Origin: Streptomyces sp. TP-A0356
GTDB lineage: Bacteria; Actinomycetota; Actinomycetes; Streptomycetales; Streptomycetaceae
Assembly: GCF_001417775.1 (NCBI RefSeq)
Contig: NZ_BBZJ01000016.1
Span: 186,001 to 250,000, forward strand
Length of the DNA: 64,000 nt
Direction: 5' to 3'
Shown piece after piece: positions 10,762 through 18,281 of the stretch; position 1 is the stretch's first letter; every line of letters starts with the position of its first letter. The position numbers were made by a program, and so were the translations under genes. The notes under the pieces were generated by a model, which did not search any database, was not told where the DNA came from, and worked only from the letters and a program-made list of their open reading frames with translations.

Positions 10762-11565
10762 ATGGTTCGAGCCATGCCGCCCTCCGACCGCATCCGAGAC
10801 CACGCCGGCCAAGGCGCAGCGACCACGGTCGCCGCTCACCGCAGTCGGCGCAGGCTGCGCGCCGACCGGGCCAGGCAACTCGCGGACCTGCTCCGCCGCC
10901 AGCTCCTCACCGGCGCCTTCGCCGACGGCGCGCTCCCCCACGAGTCGACCCTCGCCACCGACTACCGCGCCTCCCGCAACACCGTCCGCCAGGCCCTCGA
11001 CCTGCTGCGCACCGAGGGCCTCGTGGAACGCCAGCCCGGTGTCGGCACCCTGGTCGTGGCCCGGAAGTACCCCCATGGCCTCGATCGCCTGCTGGGCCTC
11101 GCGGAAACCCTCCGCGAACACGGCCGGGTCACCAACGAGGTCCGCACCATGGGCCCCGTCCCGGCCCCCGCCCCCGTCGCCGAACGACTCCACGTGCCCT
11201 CGGGCGCCGACGTCCTCTACATCGAGCGCCTGCGCCGCCTGAACGGCCTCCCCCTCTCCCTCGACCTCACCTACATCCCCCTGGACATCGGCACCGCGCT
11301 CCTGGCCGCGGACCTGGAGAACACCGACGTCTTCCGCCTGCTGGAGGCGACCTGCGGCCTGCCTCTCGGCCATGCCGAGATCACCCTGGAGGCGGTCAAC
11401 GCCGACGCCCACTCCGCCGCCGTGCTGCAGGCCCCCCACGGCGCGGCCGTCCTGATGCTGGAACGACTCACGCATCTCGCCGACGGCCGGCCCGTCGACC
11501 TCGAGTTCATCCGCTTCCGCGGCGACCGCATCACGATGAGCGGCCTGCTGCACCGCTCCGTCTGA
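10762..11565 (+). CDS. GntR family regulator, UTRA ligand domain
   Basis: A 267-residue HutC-subfamily regulator. Residues about 30-105 form the winged helix-turn-helix (LADLLRRQLLTGAFADGALP, STLATDYRASRNTVRQALDL, EGLVERQPGVGTLVV), and residues about 115-265 the UTRA domain with VLYIERLRRLNGLPLSLD and VLMLERLTHLADGRPVDLE. It heads the gene set ferredoxin, sulfonate-type transporter and AprA-like flavoprotein, so it is probably their local regulator. ATG 10762 abuts the TTCCTATCGGATAG element, which leaves no room for an RBS, so the start may really be ATG 10774 (MPPSDRIRD). The ligand is unknown; a sulfur compound is inferred from context. Confidence 0.88.
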   Translation: MVRAMPPSDRIRDHAGQGAATTVAAHRSRRRLRADRARQLADLLRRQLLTGAFADGALPHESTLATDYRASRNTVRQALDLLRTEGLVERQPGVGTLVVARKYPHGLDRLLGLAETLREHGRVTNEVRTMGPVPAPAPVAERLHVPSGADVLYIERLRRLNGLPLSLDLTYIPLDIGTALLAADLENTDVFRLLEATCGLPLGHAEITLEAVNADAHSAAVLQAPHGAAVLMLERLTHLADGRPVDLEFIRFRGDRITMSGLLHRSV

Positions 11566-11601
11566 CGCCCCCGAAGAGCTCGACCTTCCCTGGAGACAGC
11601 C

Positions 11602-11829
11602 ATGCCCTTGGCGCCCCAGCGGGCCGACGTGCCCGTGACCATCGACGAGTCGAAGTGCATCGACGGCTGCACGCTCTGCGTGGACATGTGCCCGCTGGAC
11701 TCCCTCGCCATCGACGTCAGCAGCGGCAAGGCGTACATGCACGTCGACGAGTGCTGGTACTGCGGCCCGTGCGCGGCCCGCTGTCCCACCGGAGCCGTCA
11801 CGGTCAACATGCCCTACCTGCTCCGCTGA
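11602..11829 (+). CDS. 75-residue 2[4Fe-4S] ferredoxin-like protein, AprB-like
   Basis: A small dicluster ferredoxin. The first motif is CIDGCTLCVDMCP and the second CWYCGPCAARCP, each giving four Cys ligands. The irregular C-x3-C-x2-C spacing of the first and the VDECWYCGPC segment recall the beta subunit of adenylylsulfate reductase (AprB). AprB is about twice this length, so this is a core-only version. RBS TGGAGA precedes ATG 11602. It sits at the head of an operon that ends in an AprA-like flavoprotein, so it is likely the electron-transfer partner of that protein (inference). Confidence 0.85.
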   Translation: MPLAPQRADVPVTIDESKCIDGCTLCVDMCPLDSLAIDVSSGKAYMHVDECWYCGPCAARCPTGAVTVNMPYLLR

Positions 11830-11844
11830 GAGGCCCGAACTTCC

Positions 11845-13188
11845 ATGGAACGCAAGGCAGTCGCACTCGCCGCATCCGCTCTGCTGCTCCCTCTGTCCGC
11901 CTGCGGCGGCAGCGCCGAGGCGGGCGGCAGCTCCACGGTCACCGTCACCGTCGGATACCAGTCCAAGACCATCAACACGGTCACCGCCGGCACCCTCCTG
12001 CGCTCCCTCGGCTACTTCGAGAAGCAGCTCAACGCCCTCCACGACGGAAAGACGTACAAGGTCGACTGGCAGGACTACGCCACCGGCGCACCCATCACGG
12101 CGCAGATGGCCGCCGGGAAGATCGACATCGGCTCCATGGGGGACTTCCCGCTGCTCATCAACGCGGCCCGCGGCAAGCAGCTGGGCAAACCTACCCACCT
12201 GGTCTCGGTCACCGGCTACAACCTCAAGGGCGGCCTGAACACGGTCGTCGTCGCACCGAAATCCAAGCTCACCTCATTGCAGAGCCTCAAGGGCAAGAGG
12301 ATCTCCACGAGCGTCGGTTCGGCCGCCGACGGCACCCTGGTGCGGGCCCTGCAGAGGGCCGGCATCGACCCGAACACGGGGATCGAGAAGCTGAACCAGC
12401 AACCCGCGGTGGGCGCGTCGGCCCTTTCGGCGGGCAGCGCGGACGCGCTGTCGCAGTTCGTGGCCTGGCCGGGCCTGCTCGCCTACCAGGGCAAGGCGAA
12501 GGCCCTGTACGACGGCGCCCAGCTGAACCTGCCCACCTTCCATGGCGTCACCGCCCGCGAGGACTTCGCCAAACAGCGCCCCGCCGTGCTGGAGGCGTTT
12601 CTGAAGGCCCAGGCGGAAGCGACCGACTACCTCAACGCCCATCCGGTGGACGCCGCCGAGAAGGTCGCGAAGGCCACCGGCCTGCCCGCCGAGGTCGTCT
12701 ACCTCTACAACGGCGCCCACGGCATCTCCACCTTCGACCCCGCCGTCAAGCCGCAGCTCGTCTCCGCGCTCATACAGGACGTGTCGGTCCTGAAGACGGC
12801 CAAGCTGACCGGCGACATCGACGTGAACTCCTTCGTCGACGACCAGTACGTCAAGAGAGCCCTCGGCGCCGGCTACGCCAGGCGGCTCGCCGCGACGCCG
12901 CTCGCCGCCGGGAGCGAGGTCTGGTCCAAGGGCGCCACGAAAACCCGGAGCTTCACGTCCCCCGCCCGGCTCCTCGCCTACGTCGCCCGGCACAAGGACG
13001 GCATCCGCGCGGCCTATGTCCCCGACGCCACGACCGGCACCCTCTGGTTCGCAGACAAGGCCGTCTGGGTGGCGGACGGCAAGCAACTGCTGCCCTTCGT
13101 CGCCCCGGCCACCGCACAGACCTATGTGGCCGGTCACAGCGGTGCCCAGGTGATCACGTACGCGGACGCCCTGGGGCGGGCCTCATGA
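11845..13188 (+). CDS. sulfonate-type ABC substrate-binding lipoprotein with NosL-like tail
   Basis: A 447-residue SsuA/TauA-like binding protein. The lipobox LLPLSACGG places the lipidated Cys near residue 20, so it is anchored outside the membrane. Residues 30-340 show the periplasmic-binding fold: VTVGYQSKTINTVTAG, ALNALHDGKTYKVDWQDYA, GKIDIGSMGDFPLLINA and LKGKRISTSVGSAADGTLVRAL. The last 110 residues are extra; LWFADKAVWVADGK, then FVAPATAQTYVAGHSG and ITYADAL, resemble the C-terminal part of NosL copper-binding lipoproteins. The fusion is unusual for this transporter family. The stop overlaps the permease start (ATGA at 13185). Substrate probably an organosulfur compound, unproven. Confidence 0.82.
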   Translation: MERKAVALAASALLLPLSACGGSAEAGGSSTVTVTVGYQSKTINTVTAGTLLRSLGYFEKQLNALHDGKTYKVDWQDYATGAPITAQMAAGKIDIGSMGDFPLLINAARGKQLGKPTHLVSVTGYNLKGGLNTVVVAPKSKLTSLQSLKGKRISTSVGSAADGTLVRALQRAGIDPNTGIEKLNQQPAVGASALSAGSADALSQFVAWPGLLAYQGKAKALYDGAQLNLPTFHGVTAREDFAKQRPAVLEAFLKAQAEATDYLNAHPVDAAEKVAKATGLPAEVVYLYNGAHGISTFDPAVKPQLVSALIQDVSVLKTAKLTGDIDVNSFVDDQYVKRALGAGYARRLAATPLAAGSEVWSKGATKTRSFTSPARLLAYVARHKDGIRAAYVPDATTGTLWFADKAVWVADGKQLLPFVAPATAQTYVAGHSGAQVITYADALGRAS

Positions 13189-14066
13189 CCCGGTACCCCA
13201 GGCGGGCGGGTCGGCTCGTGCTGCGGGCCGGCTCACTGACCGCCGGTCTCGGCCTGTGGCAGTTGCTGACCGCACTCCACGTGAATGTGTGGGTGCGCTT
13301 CTCGCAGTTCCCGACGGTGACCGACGTGGCCCGGACCTTCGCCGACCGGCTCTCCGGCCCCGACTACTGGACCGACCTCACCGACAGCCTCACCCGCATC
13401 GTGACGGGCTTCCTGCTCGCCGCCGTCCTGGGCGTGGCCACCGGCGTGCTCGTGGCACGCTCGCGGCTCGCCGAGGACCTGCTCGGCCCGGTCCTGGAGG
13501 TCGTGCGCCCCATCCCGGCCATCGCCATGGTCCCCGTCGCCATCCTTCTCTTCCCCTCCAACGAGCAGGGCATCGTCTTCATCACCTTCACCGCCGCCTT
13601 CTTCCCCGTGCTGGTCTCCACCCGGCACGCGGTTCGCGCGCTGACCCCCGTATGGGAGGAGGCGGTACGCACCATGGGCGGCAGCCGGTGGCGGATCCTC
13701 CGCTGCGTCGTCCTGCCCGGCGCACTGCCCGGCATCTTCGGCGGCCTGTCCGTCGGCATCGGCGTGTCCTGGATCTGTGTGATCTCCGCCGAGATGATCT
13801 CCGGCCAGTACGGCGTCGGCTACCGCACCTGGCAGGACTACACGATCGTCAACTACCCGGGCGTCTTCGTCGGCATGGTCACCATCGGCCTGCTCGGCTG
13901 GCTCACCTCCACCGCCGTCGAACTGCTCGGCCGCCGCCTCACCCGCTGGCTGCCGCGCACGTCGTACGTCCCCGGCGCCCGCCCCCGGCCCGCTCGAGCC
14001 CTGATGGTCACGTCCACCACCGAACCCGCAAAGGCCGAGGAGGCACGTGATGAGCACCTCGTCTGA
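13185..14066 (+). CDS. ABC transporter permease, SsuC/TauC type
   Basis: A 293-residue inner-membrane permease with about six membrane segments and the BPD_transp_1 signature EEAVRTMGGSRWRILRCVVLPGALPGIFGGL (EAA loop split here into EEAVRTMGGSRWRIL and CVVLPGALPGIFGG). The family N-terminus, a first hydrophobic helix then WVRFSQFPTVTDVARTF, matches sulfonate/nitrate/taurine transporters. The start ATG 13185 overlaps the stop of the binding-protein gene by ATGA, implying translational coupling. The C-terminal tail is hydrophilic and runs into the ATPase start region (14050). Confidence 0.9.
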   Translation: MTRYPRRAGRLVLRAGSLTAGLGLWQLLTALHVNVWVRFSQFPTVTDVARTFADRLSGPDYWTDLTDSLTRIVTGFLLAAVLGVATGVLVARSRLAEDLLGPVLEVVRPIPAIAMVPVAILLFPSNEQGIVFITFTAAFFPVLVSTRHAVRALTPVWEEAVRTMGGSRWRILRCVVLPGALPGIFGGLSVGIGVSWICVISAEMISGQYGVGYRTWQDYTIVNYPGVFVGMVTIGLLGWLTSTAVELLGRRLTRWLPRTSYVPGARPRPARALMVTSTTEPAKAEEARDEHLV

Positions 14067-14838
14067 GACCAGGCCGGCCGAGTCGAGAGGCGTGCCGGCG
14101 ACCCCGCGCGGCACCCGCCTCACCCTGCGCGGCGCCGTGCTCGGCCGGCCGGACGCCCCAGCCGTGGTCGACGTCGACCTGGACGTCACGGCCGGCGAGA
14201 TCCTCACCGTCGTCGGCCCCTCCGGCTGCGGCAAGTCGACGCTGCTGCGCACCTGGGCCGGGCTGTTGCCCACGCTGGACGGGGCGGTGGAACAGGACGG
14301 ACGGCCGGTGACCGGCCCGAGTGCGGACCGGGCGTTGATCTTCCAGGAGGACGCCCTGCTGCCCTGGCGCACCCTGCGCGCCAACGTCGAACTGCCCCTC
14401 GCCGTCCAGGGCCTGCCACGCGCGCGACGCAGGGAACAGGCCGAGGGCTGGCTGGCACGGGTGGGACTCGCCGACCGGACCCGGCAGTTGCCGCACCGCG
14501 TCTCCGGCGGTCAGCGCCAGCGCACCCAGTTGGCCCGCGCCCTCGCCGGACGCCCACGCGCCATCCTGATGGACGAACCCTTCGGCGGGCTCGACGCCCA
14601 GACCCGCGTCGGCATGCAGGACTTGCTGGTGGAGGTATTGCGCGGCACCGGCGCGACCGTCGTCTTCGTCACCCACGACGTGGACGAGGCCCTGTTCCTC
14701 GGCGACCGCGTGGCCGTGCTCGGCGCGGGCCGACTTGTCGCCGTAAGGGACGTACCGCGACCGCGCGAGCGAGCCGCCCACGACGATCCGGCGCGCATCG
14801 CCCTGCGGCGCGACATCCTCACGTCACTCGGCTCTTGA
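14050..14838 (+). CDS. ABC transporter ATP-binding protein, SsuB/TauB type
   Basis: A 262-residue ATPase powering the sulfonate-type importer. It shows Walker A GPSGCGKSTLLR, Q-loop LIFQEDALLPWRTLRANVELPL (typical of SsuB/TauB), signature VSGGQRQRTQLARAL, Walker B AILMDEPFGGLDA and switch His in VFVTHDVDEALFLGDRV. ATG 14050 is preferred over GTG 14047 because GGAGG sits six bases before it. It overlaps the permease gene by 17 bp and is followed at once by the flavoprotein, so transporter and enzyme are one transcript. Confidence 0.92.
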   Translation: MSTSSETRPAESRGVPATPRGTRLTLRGAVLGRPDAPAVVDVDLDVTAGEILTVVGPSGCGKSTLLRTWAGLLPTLDGAVEQDGRPVTGPSADRALIFQEDALLPWRTLRANVELPLAVQGLPRARRREQAEGWLARVGLADRTRQLPHRVSGGQRQRTQLARALAGRPRAILMDEPFGGLDAQTRVGMQDLLVEVLRGTGATVVFVTHDVDEALFLGDRVAVLGAGRLVAVRDVPRPRERAAHDDPARIALRRDILTSLGS

Positions 14839-14849
14839 AAGGCACCCTG

Positions 14850-17597
14850 GTGGACACCCCTGTGGAGATCCCGGCGCTCACCGACGCCGAGGAGCTGACC
14901 TGCGACGTCCTCGTCATCGGCGGCGGCACGGCCGGCACCATGGCGGCGCTGACCGCCGCCGAGCACGGTGCGGACGTCCTGCTGCTGGAGAAGGCCCACG
15001 TACGCCACTCCGGCGCACTCGCCATGGGCATGGACGGCGTCAACAACGCGGTCATCCCGGGCCGCGCCGAACCCGACGGCTACGTCGCCGAGATCACCCG
15101 CGCCAACGACGGCATCGTGGACCAGTCCACCGTCCGCCAGACCGCCACCCGCGGCTTCGCCATGGTGCAGCGACTGGAGTCGTACGGGGTCAAGTTCGAG
15201 AAGGACGAGCACGGCGAGTACGCGGTCCGCCAGGTCCACCGCTCCGGCTCCTACGTGCTGCCGATGCCGGAGGGCAAGGACGTCAAGAAGGTCCTGTACC
15301 GGCAACTGCGGCGGCGCGAGATGCGCGAACGGATCCGGATCGAGAACCGGGTGATGCCGGTGCGCGTGCTCACCGCGCAGGGCCGGGCGGTGGGTGCAGT
15401 GGGCTTCCACACCCGCACGGGCGCCTTCGTCACCGTCCGTGCCGGCGCGGTGATCCTCGCGACCGGCGCCTGCGGACGGCTCGGCCTGCCCGCGTCCGGC
15501 TACCTGTACGGCACGTACGAGAACCCGACCAACGCGGGTGACGGCTACGCGATGGCCTACCACGCGGGCGCCGAACTGACCGGCATCGAGTGCTTCCAGA
15601 TCAACCCGCTGATCAAGGACTACAACGGCCCGGCCTGCGCCTACGTCGCCAACCCCTTCGGCGGCTACCAGGTCAACCGGCGCGGTGAACGCTTCGTCGA
15701 CTCCGACTACTGGTCGGGCCAGATGATGGCGGAGTTCGCGGCGGAGGTGGCGTCGGACCGCGGCCCGGTGTACCTGAAGCTGAGCCACCTCCCAGAGGAG
15801 TCGATCACGGCACTGGAGTCGATCCTGCACTCCACCGAGCGCCCCACCCGCGGCACCTTCCACGCGGGCCGCGGCCACGACTACCGCACCCACGACGTCG
15901 AGATGCACATCTCCGAAATCGGCCTGTGCGGCGGCCACTCCGCCTCCGGCGTCCGGGTGGACGACCACGCCCGCACGACCGTCCCCCGCCTGTACGCCGC
16001 CGGCGACCTGGCCTGTGTACCGCACAACTACATGATCGGCGCGTTCGTCTTCGGCGAGCTGGCGGGCGCGGACGCCGCACAGTACACGCCCTATGAAGGG
16101 GAACTTCCCTCCGGACAACTGCGCGACGCGCACGAGCTGATCTATCGCCCGCTGCGCAACCCCGACGGCCCGCCGCAGCCCCAGGTCGAGTACAAGCTGC
16201 GCCGCTTCGTGAACGACTACGTGGCTCCACCCAAGTCCGGCGCCCGGCTGTCACTCGCCCTGGAGGCGTTCGAGCGGATGCGCGCCGACATCGCCGCGAT
16301 GGGCGCGCGCACCCCGCATGAACTGATGCGCTGCGCGGAGGTCACGTTCATCCGCGACTGCGCGGAGATGGCCGCCCGTGCTTCCCTGGCCCGCACGGAG
16401 TCCCGCTGGGGCCTCTACCACGACCGCATCGACCACCCCCACCGTGACGACGCGTCCTGGTTCCATCACCTCGATCTACGCAAGTCCCCATCCGGTGCGA
16501 TGGAGTTCACGGCACGCCCCGTGGCTCCCTATCTGGTTCCGGTACACGGCTTCACCCCGGTCGGCGGCCCCTCACGTCACCTCGGTGAGGTCCGCCCGGA
16601 CCAGGTGGCGACGGCGGGGGCTCGGGAGGCGGCCCCGGTGACGATGCGGCAGGAGCCCGCCACTGCCGCTACAACCGCCCGCCCCGGTACCGATGCGGAG
16701 GCACCAGCCACACCGCGCCTCCTCGAACTCCTCGCCCTCACCGAGGACCAACCCGAACTCTCGTCACTCGCCCCCTACTTGACCGACTCGGAGCCCGCTG
16801 TCCGCCGAACGGCCATCGCCGTCCTGACGGAGACCACGCCGCCGGGTACCGGACCGGCACTGGCCGCGGCTCTCGCCGACACCGACGCGGGCGTCCGCGC
16901 CGCCGCGGCCGCCTCGCTGCGTGAACTGGTCGAGACCCTGACCCCGGACCCGGTCCTGCGTGACGGCCTCGTCGCCGCCCTCTCCGAGTCCGATCCCGTC
17001 GTCCGTGCCGCCGCACTGGACATCCTGCGCGGCCTGCGCGCCGGTGACGCGGACCTGTTCGCGGCCTCCCTGTCGGACTCCGACATCGCCGTCCGTATTG
17101 CGGCGGTGCGAGCGCTCGTGTCGGTCGACGCCACTGCGGAGGTCGCCCGCGCGGCGGCCACCGAACCCTCTCGCGAGGTCCGCGTCACGATCGCCAAGGC
17201 CCTGGCCGGCACGGCTCCGGGTCCGGACTCGGACGTAGTCCACTCCGCCCTTGCCGAACTGGTCGACGATCCCGACGCCCTGGTGCGCGGCGCAGCCTAC
17301 GAAGCCCTGGGCACGACCGGCTGCCCGACGCTTCTGGCCGTACACGCCGAGTCAGCCCTGTCCGACCCCGCCTGGCAGGTACGGGCCGGCGCCGCCACCG
17401 CCTTGTCCGCCGCGGACCCCGACGTGGCCGTTCCCGCACTCGCCAAGGCCGTCGCCGACCCCAACGCCGATGTCCGCAAGGCCGCCGTACTGGCCCTGTC
17501 CCGGCACCGTGCCACCGACGACGCCCGAGCAGCCCTGGCCACGGCGACGACGGACTCCGACGCGGACGTCAGGGCCTATGCGGCGCGGGCACTGTGA
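14850..17597 (+). CDS. AprA-like FAD flavoprotein fused to HEAT repeats
   Basis: A 915-residue two-part protein. Residues 1-590 are a fumarate-reductase/adenylylsulfate-reductase (AprA) type flavoprotein: FAD Rossmann motif DVLVIGGGTAGTMAALTAAE, LLEKAHVRHSGALAMGMDGV, HRSGSYVLPMPEGK, VILATGACGRLGL, MHISEIGLCGGHSASGV, LYAAGDLACVPHNYMIGAFV and the late ARTESRWGLYHDRID. Residues about 620-915 are HEAT/PBS-lyase-type repeats of about 31 residues with the pattern (D/S)xxxxVRxAAxxAL, for example DTDAGVRAAAAASLREL and DPNADVRKAAVLALSRH. GTG 14850 has GAAAGG seven bases upstream; TTG 14835 is an alternative. Likely partner: the 75-residue ferredoxin. Reaction unknown; a sulfur redox step is inferred from neighbours. 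Confidence 0.85.
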   Translation: MDTPVEIPALTDAEELTCDVLVIGGGTAGTMAALTAAEHGADVLLLEKAHVRHSGALAMGMDGVNNAVIPGRAEPDGYVAEITRANDGIVDQSTVRQTATRGFAMVQRLESYGVKFEKDEHGEYAVRQVHRSGSYVLPMPEGKDVKKVLYRQLRRREMRERIRIENRVMPVRVLTAQGRAVGAVGFHTRTGAFVTVRAGAVILATGACGRLGLPASGYLYGTYENPTNAGDGYAMAYHAGAELTGIECFQINPLIKDYNGPACAYVANPFGGYQVNRRGERFVDSDYWSGQMMAEFAAEVASDRGPVYLKLSHLPEESITALESILHSTERPTRGTFHAGRGHDYRTHDVEMHISEIGLCGGHSASGVRVDDHARTTVPRLYAAGDLACVPHNYMIGAFVFGELAGADAAQYTPYEGELPSGQLRDAHELIYRPLRNPDGPPQPQVEYKLRRFVNDYVAPPKSGARLSLALEAFERMRADIAAMGARTPHELMRCAEVTFIRDCAEMAARASLARTESRWGLYHDRIDHPHRDDASWFHHLDLRKSPSGAMEFTARPVAPYLVPVHGFTPVGGPSRHLGEVRPDQVATAGAREAAPVTMRQEPATAATTARPGTDAEAPATPRLLELLALTEDQPELSSLAPYLTDSEPAVRRTAIAVLTETTPPGTGPALAAALADTDAGVRAAAAASLRELVETLTPDPVLRDGLVAALSESDPVVRAAALDILRGLRAGDADLFAASLSDSDIAVRIAAVRALVSVDATAEVARAAATEPSREVRVTIAKALAGTAPGPDSDVVHSALAELVDDPDALVRGAAYEALGTTGCPTLLAVHAESALSDPAWQVRAGAATALSAADPDVAVPALAKAVADPNADVRKAAVLALSRHRATDDARAALATATTDSDADVRAYAARAL

Positions 17598-17640
17598 TGG
17601 CGCCGTGGCGACGGACCAAGAGTCGTGCCGCGTTCCGCCG

Positions 17641-17656
17641 GTCGTACCGGTACGAC
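17641..17656. repeat. 16-bp perfect palindrome
   Basis: GTCGTACCGGTACGAC, 44 bp after the flavoprotein stop, in otherwise non-coding sequence. It may be an operator or a terminator-like cruciform; nothing else identifies it. Confidence 0.5.
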
Positions 17657-17918
17657 GCCACCGGCCATCGGCCGGAGCCCGCCGGGCGCAGCGCACCGAC
17701 TGCCGATGGGCACGGCAGTCCGCGGTGATGGCGCAGGATCGGTAGTACCTGTACGGCGAAGCGATACAAGCCGTGCGGCAGTGCTCGGCTTCCTGCTCGG
17801 CACCCCGCCGGCCGTGATGCGGTTGTCTGCCAACCCTCTTCTGAGCACGCCGAGTTGGGGCTACGTCTGGATCTTCCGGGGGTCGGTGAACCCAACCGCA
17901 GTGTTGCCTTCCCTACAT

Positions 17919-17939
17919 TTCCTATCGATTTACTAGGAA
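17919..17939. promoter_or_regulatory. TTCCTA-N9-TAGGAA inverted repeat
   Basis: A perfect 6-bp inverted repeat, spacer TCGATTTAC, upstream of the leader-peptide relic and the SfnB-like gene. The TTCCTATCG half matches the element before the GntR gene at 10745. The AT-rich core in this GC-rich genome supports a promoter/operator role. Confidence 0.5.
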
Positions 17940-17980
17940 TACATTGACGGCCCGCCCTGCGGGTGCGCAGGATGATGCAC

Positions 17981-18059
17981 ATGCCCCACACGCAGCAACG
18001 ACTCGTTCGTCGTTCGGCATGTCGACTTCGGTCACGTCGTCAGCGCCGCCTGCTGTCGC
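17981..18059 (+). pseudogene. frameshifted cysteine-type leader peptide
   Basis: ATG 17981 reads MPHTQQRLVRR. One base later, in the adjacent frame, 18015-18059 reads RHVDFGHVVSAACCR, the signature of the leader peptides found intact at 55.2, 58.8 and 60.1 kb. Removing one T near 18013 would join the two into a normal leader. The second frame has no start codon of its own and no stop before the SfnB-like gene. Confidence 0.6.
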
Positions 18060-18142
18060 GTGCAGGGCACGCAGCCCACACCTTGCGCGTGCCACTCCGC
18101 TCCTTCTCTCTCATCCCGGGTGATCAGGCGAACCCACCCGTC

Positions 18143-18268
18143 GCGGGACTGCGCCGCAAGCTGGGCAGGGCTCACCGGCACCGGATCGTCACCGTACGGC
18201 GCGTGGGCTACAAGTACGTGCCACGCCAGCAAGAGAGCCCCACCAGCGCACCGTGCCGCCGACCTTGA
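18143..18268 (+). pseudogene. C-terminal fragment of OmpR-type response regulator
   Basis: Encodes GLRRKLG, then RIVTVRRVGYKYVP and a stop. This matches the last recognition-helix/wing region of OmpR/PhoB winged-helix domains (LRRKL...ITTVRGVGYRF). Nothing of the receiver or most of the DNA-binding domain precedes it in frame. Confidence 0.6.
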
Positions 18269-18281
18269 GGAGACCATCGCC

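Larger units (their letters stand above)
17598..18281. other. 684-bp mosaic intergenic region
   Basis: Between the flavoprotein and the SfnB-like gene. It contains a 16-bp palindrome, an inverted repeat around TTCCTA/TAGGAA, a frameshifted leader-peptide sequence and the C-terminal end of an OmpR-type regulator, suggesting repeated deletions or insertions here. 17660-17915 shows nothing recognisable. Confidence 0.6.

Noticed and set aside
12274..13137. Minus-strand 287-codon frame
   Set aside because: Shadow of the substrate-binding protein gene.
10605..13180. Upstream two-thirds of a 1153-codon plus-strand frame
   Set aside because: Only its last 293 codons (from 13185) are the permease; the rest is out-of-frame sequence over the GntR, ferredoxin and binding-protein genes.
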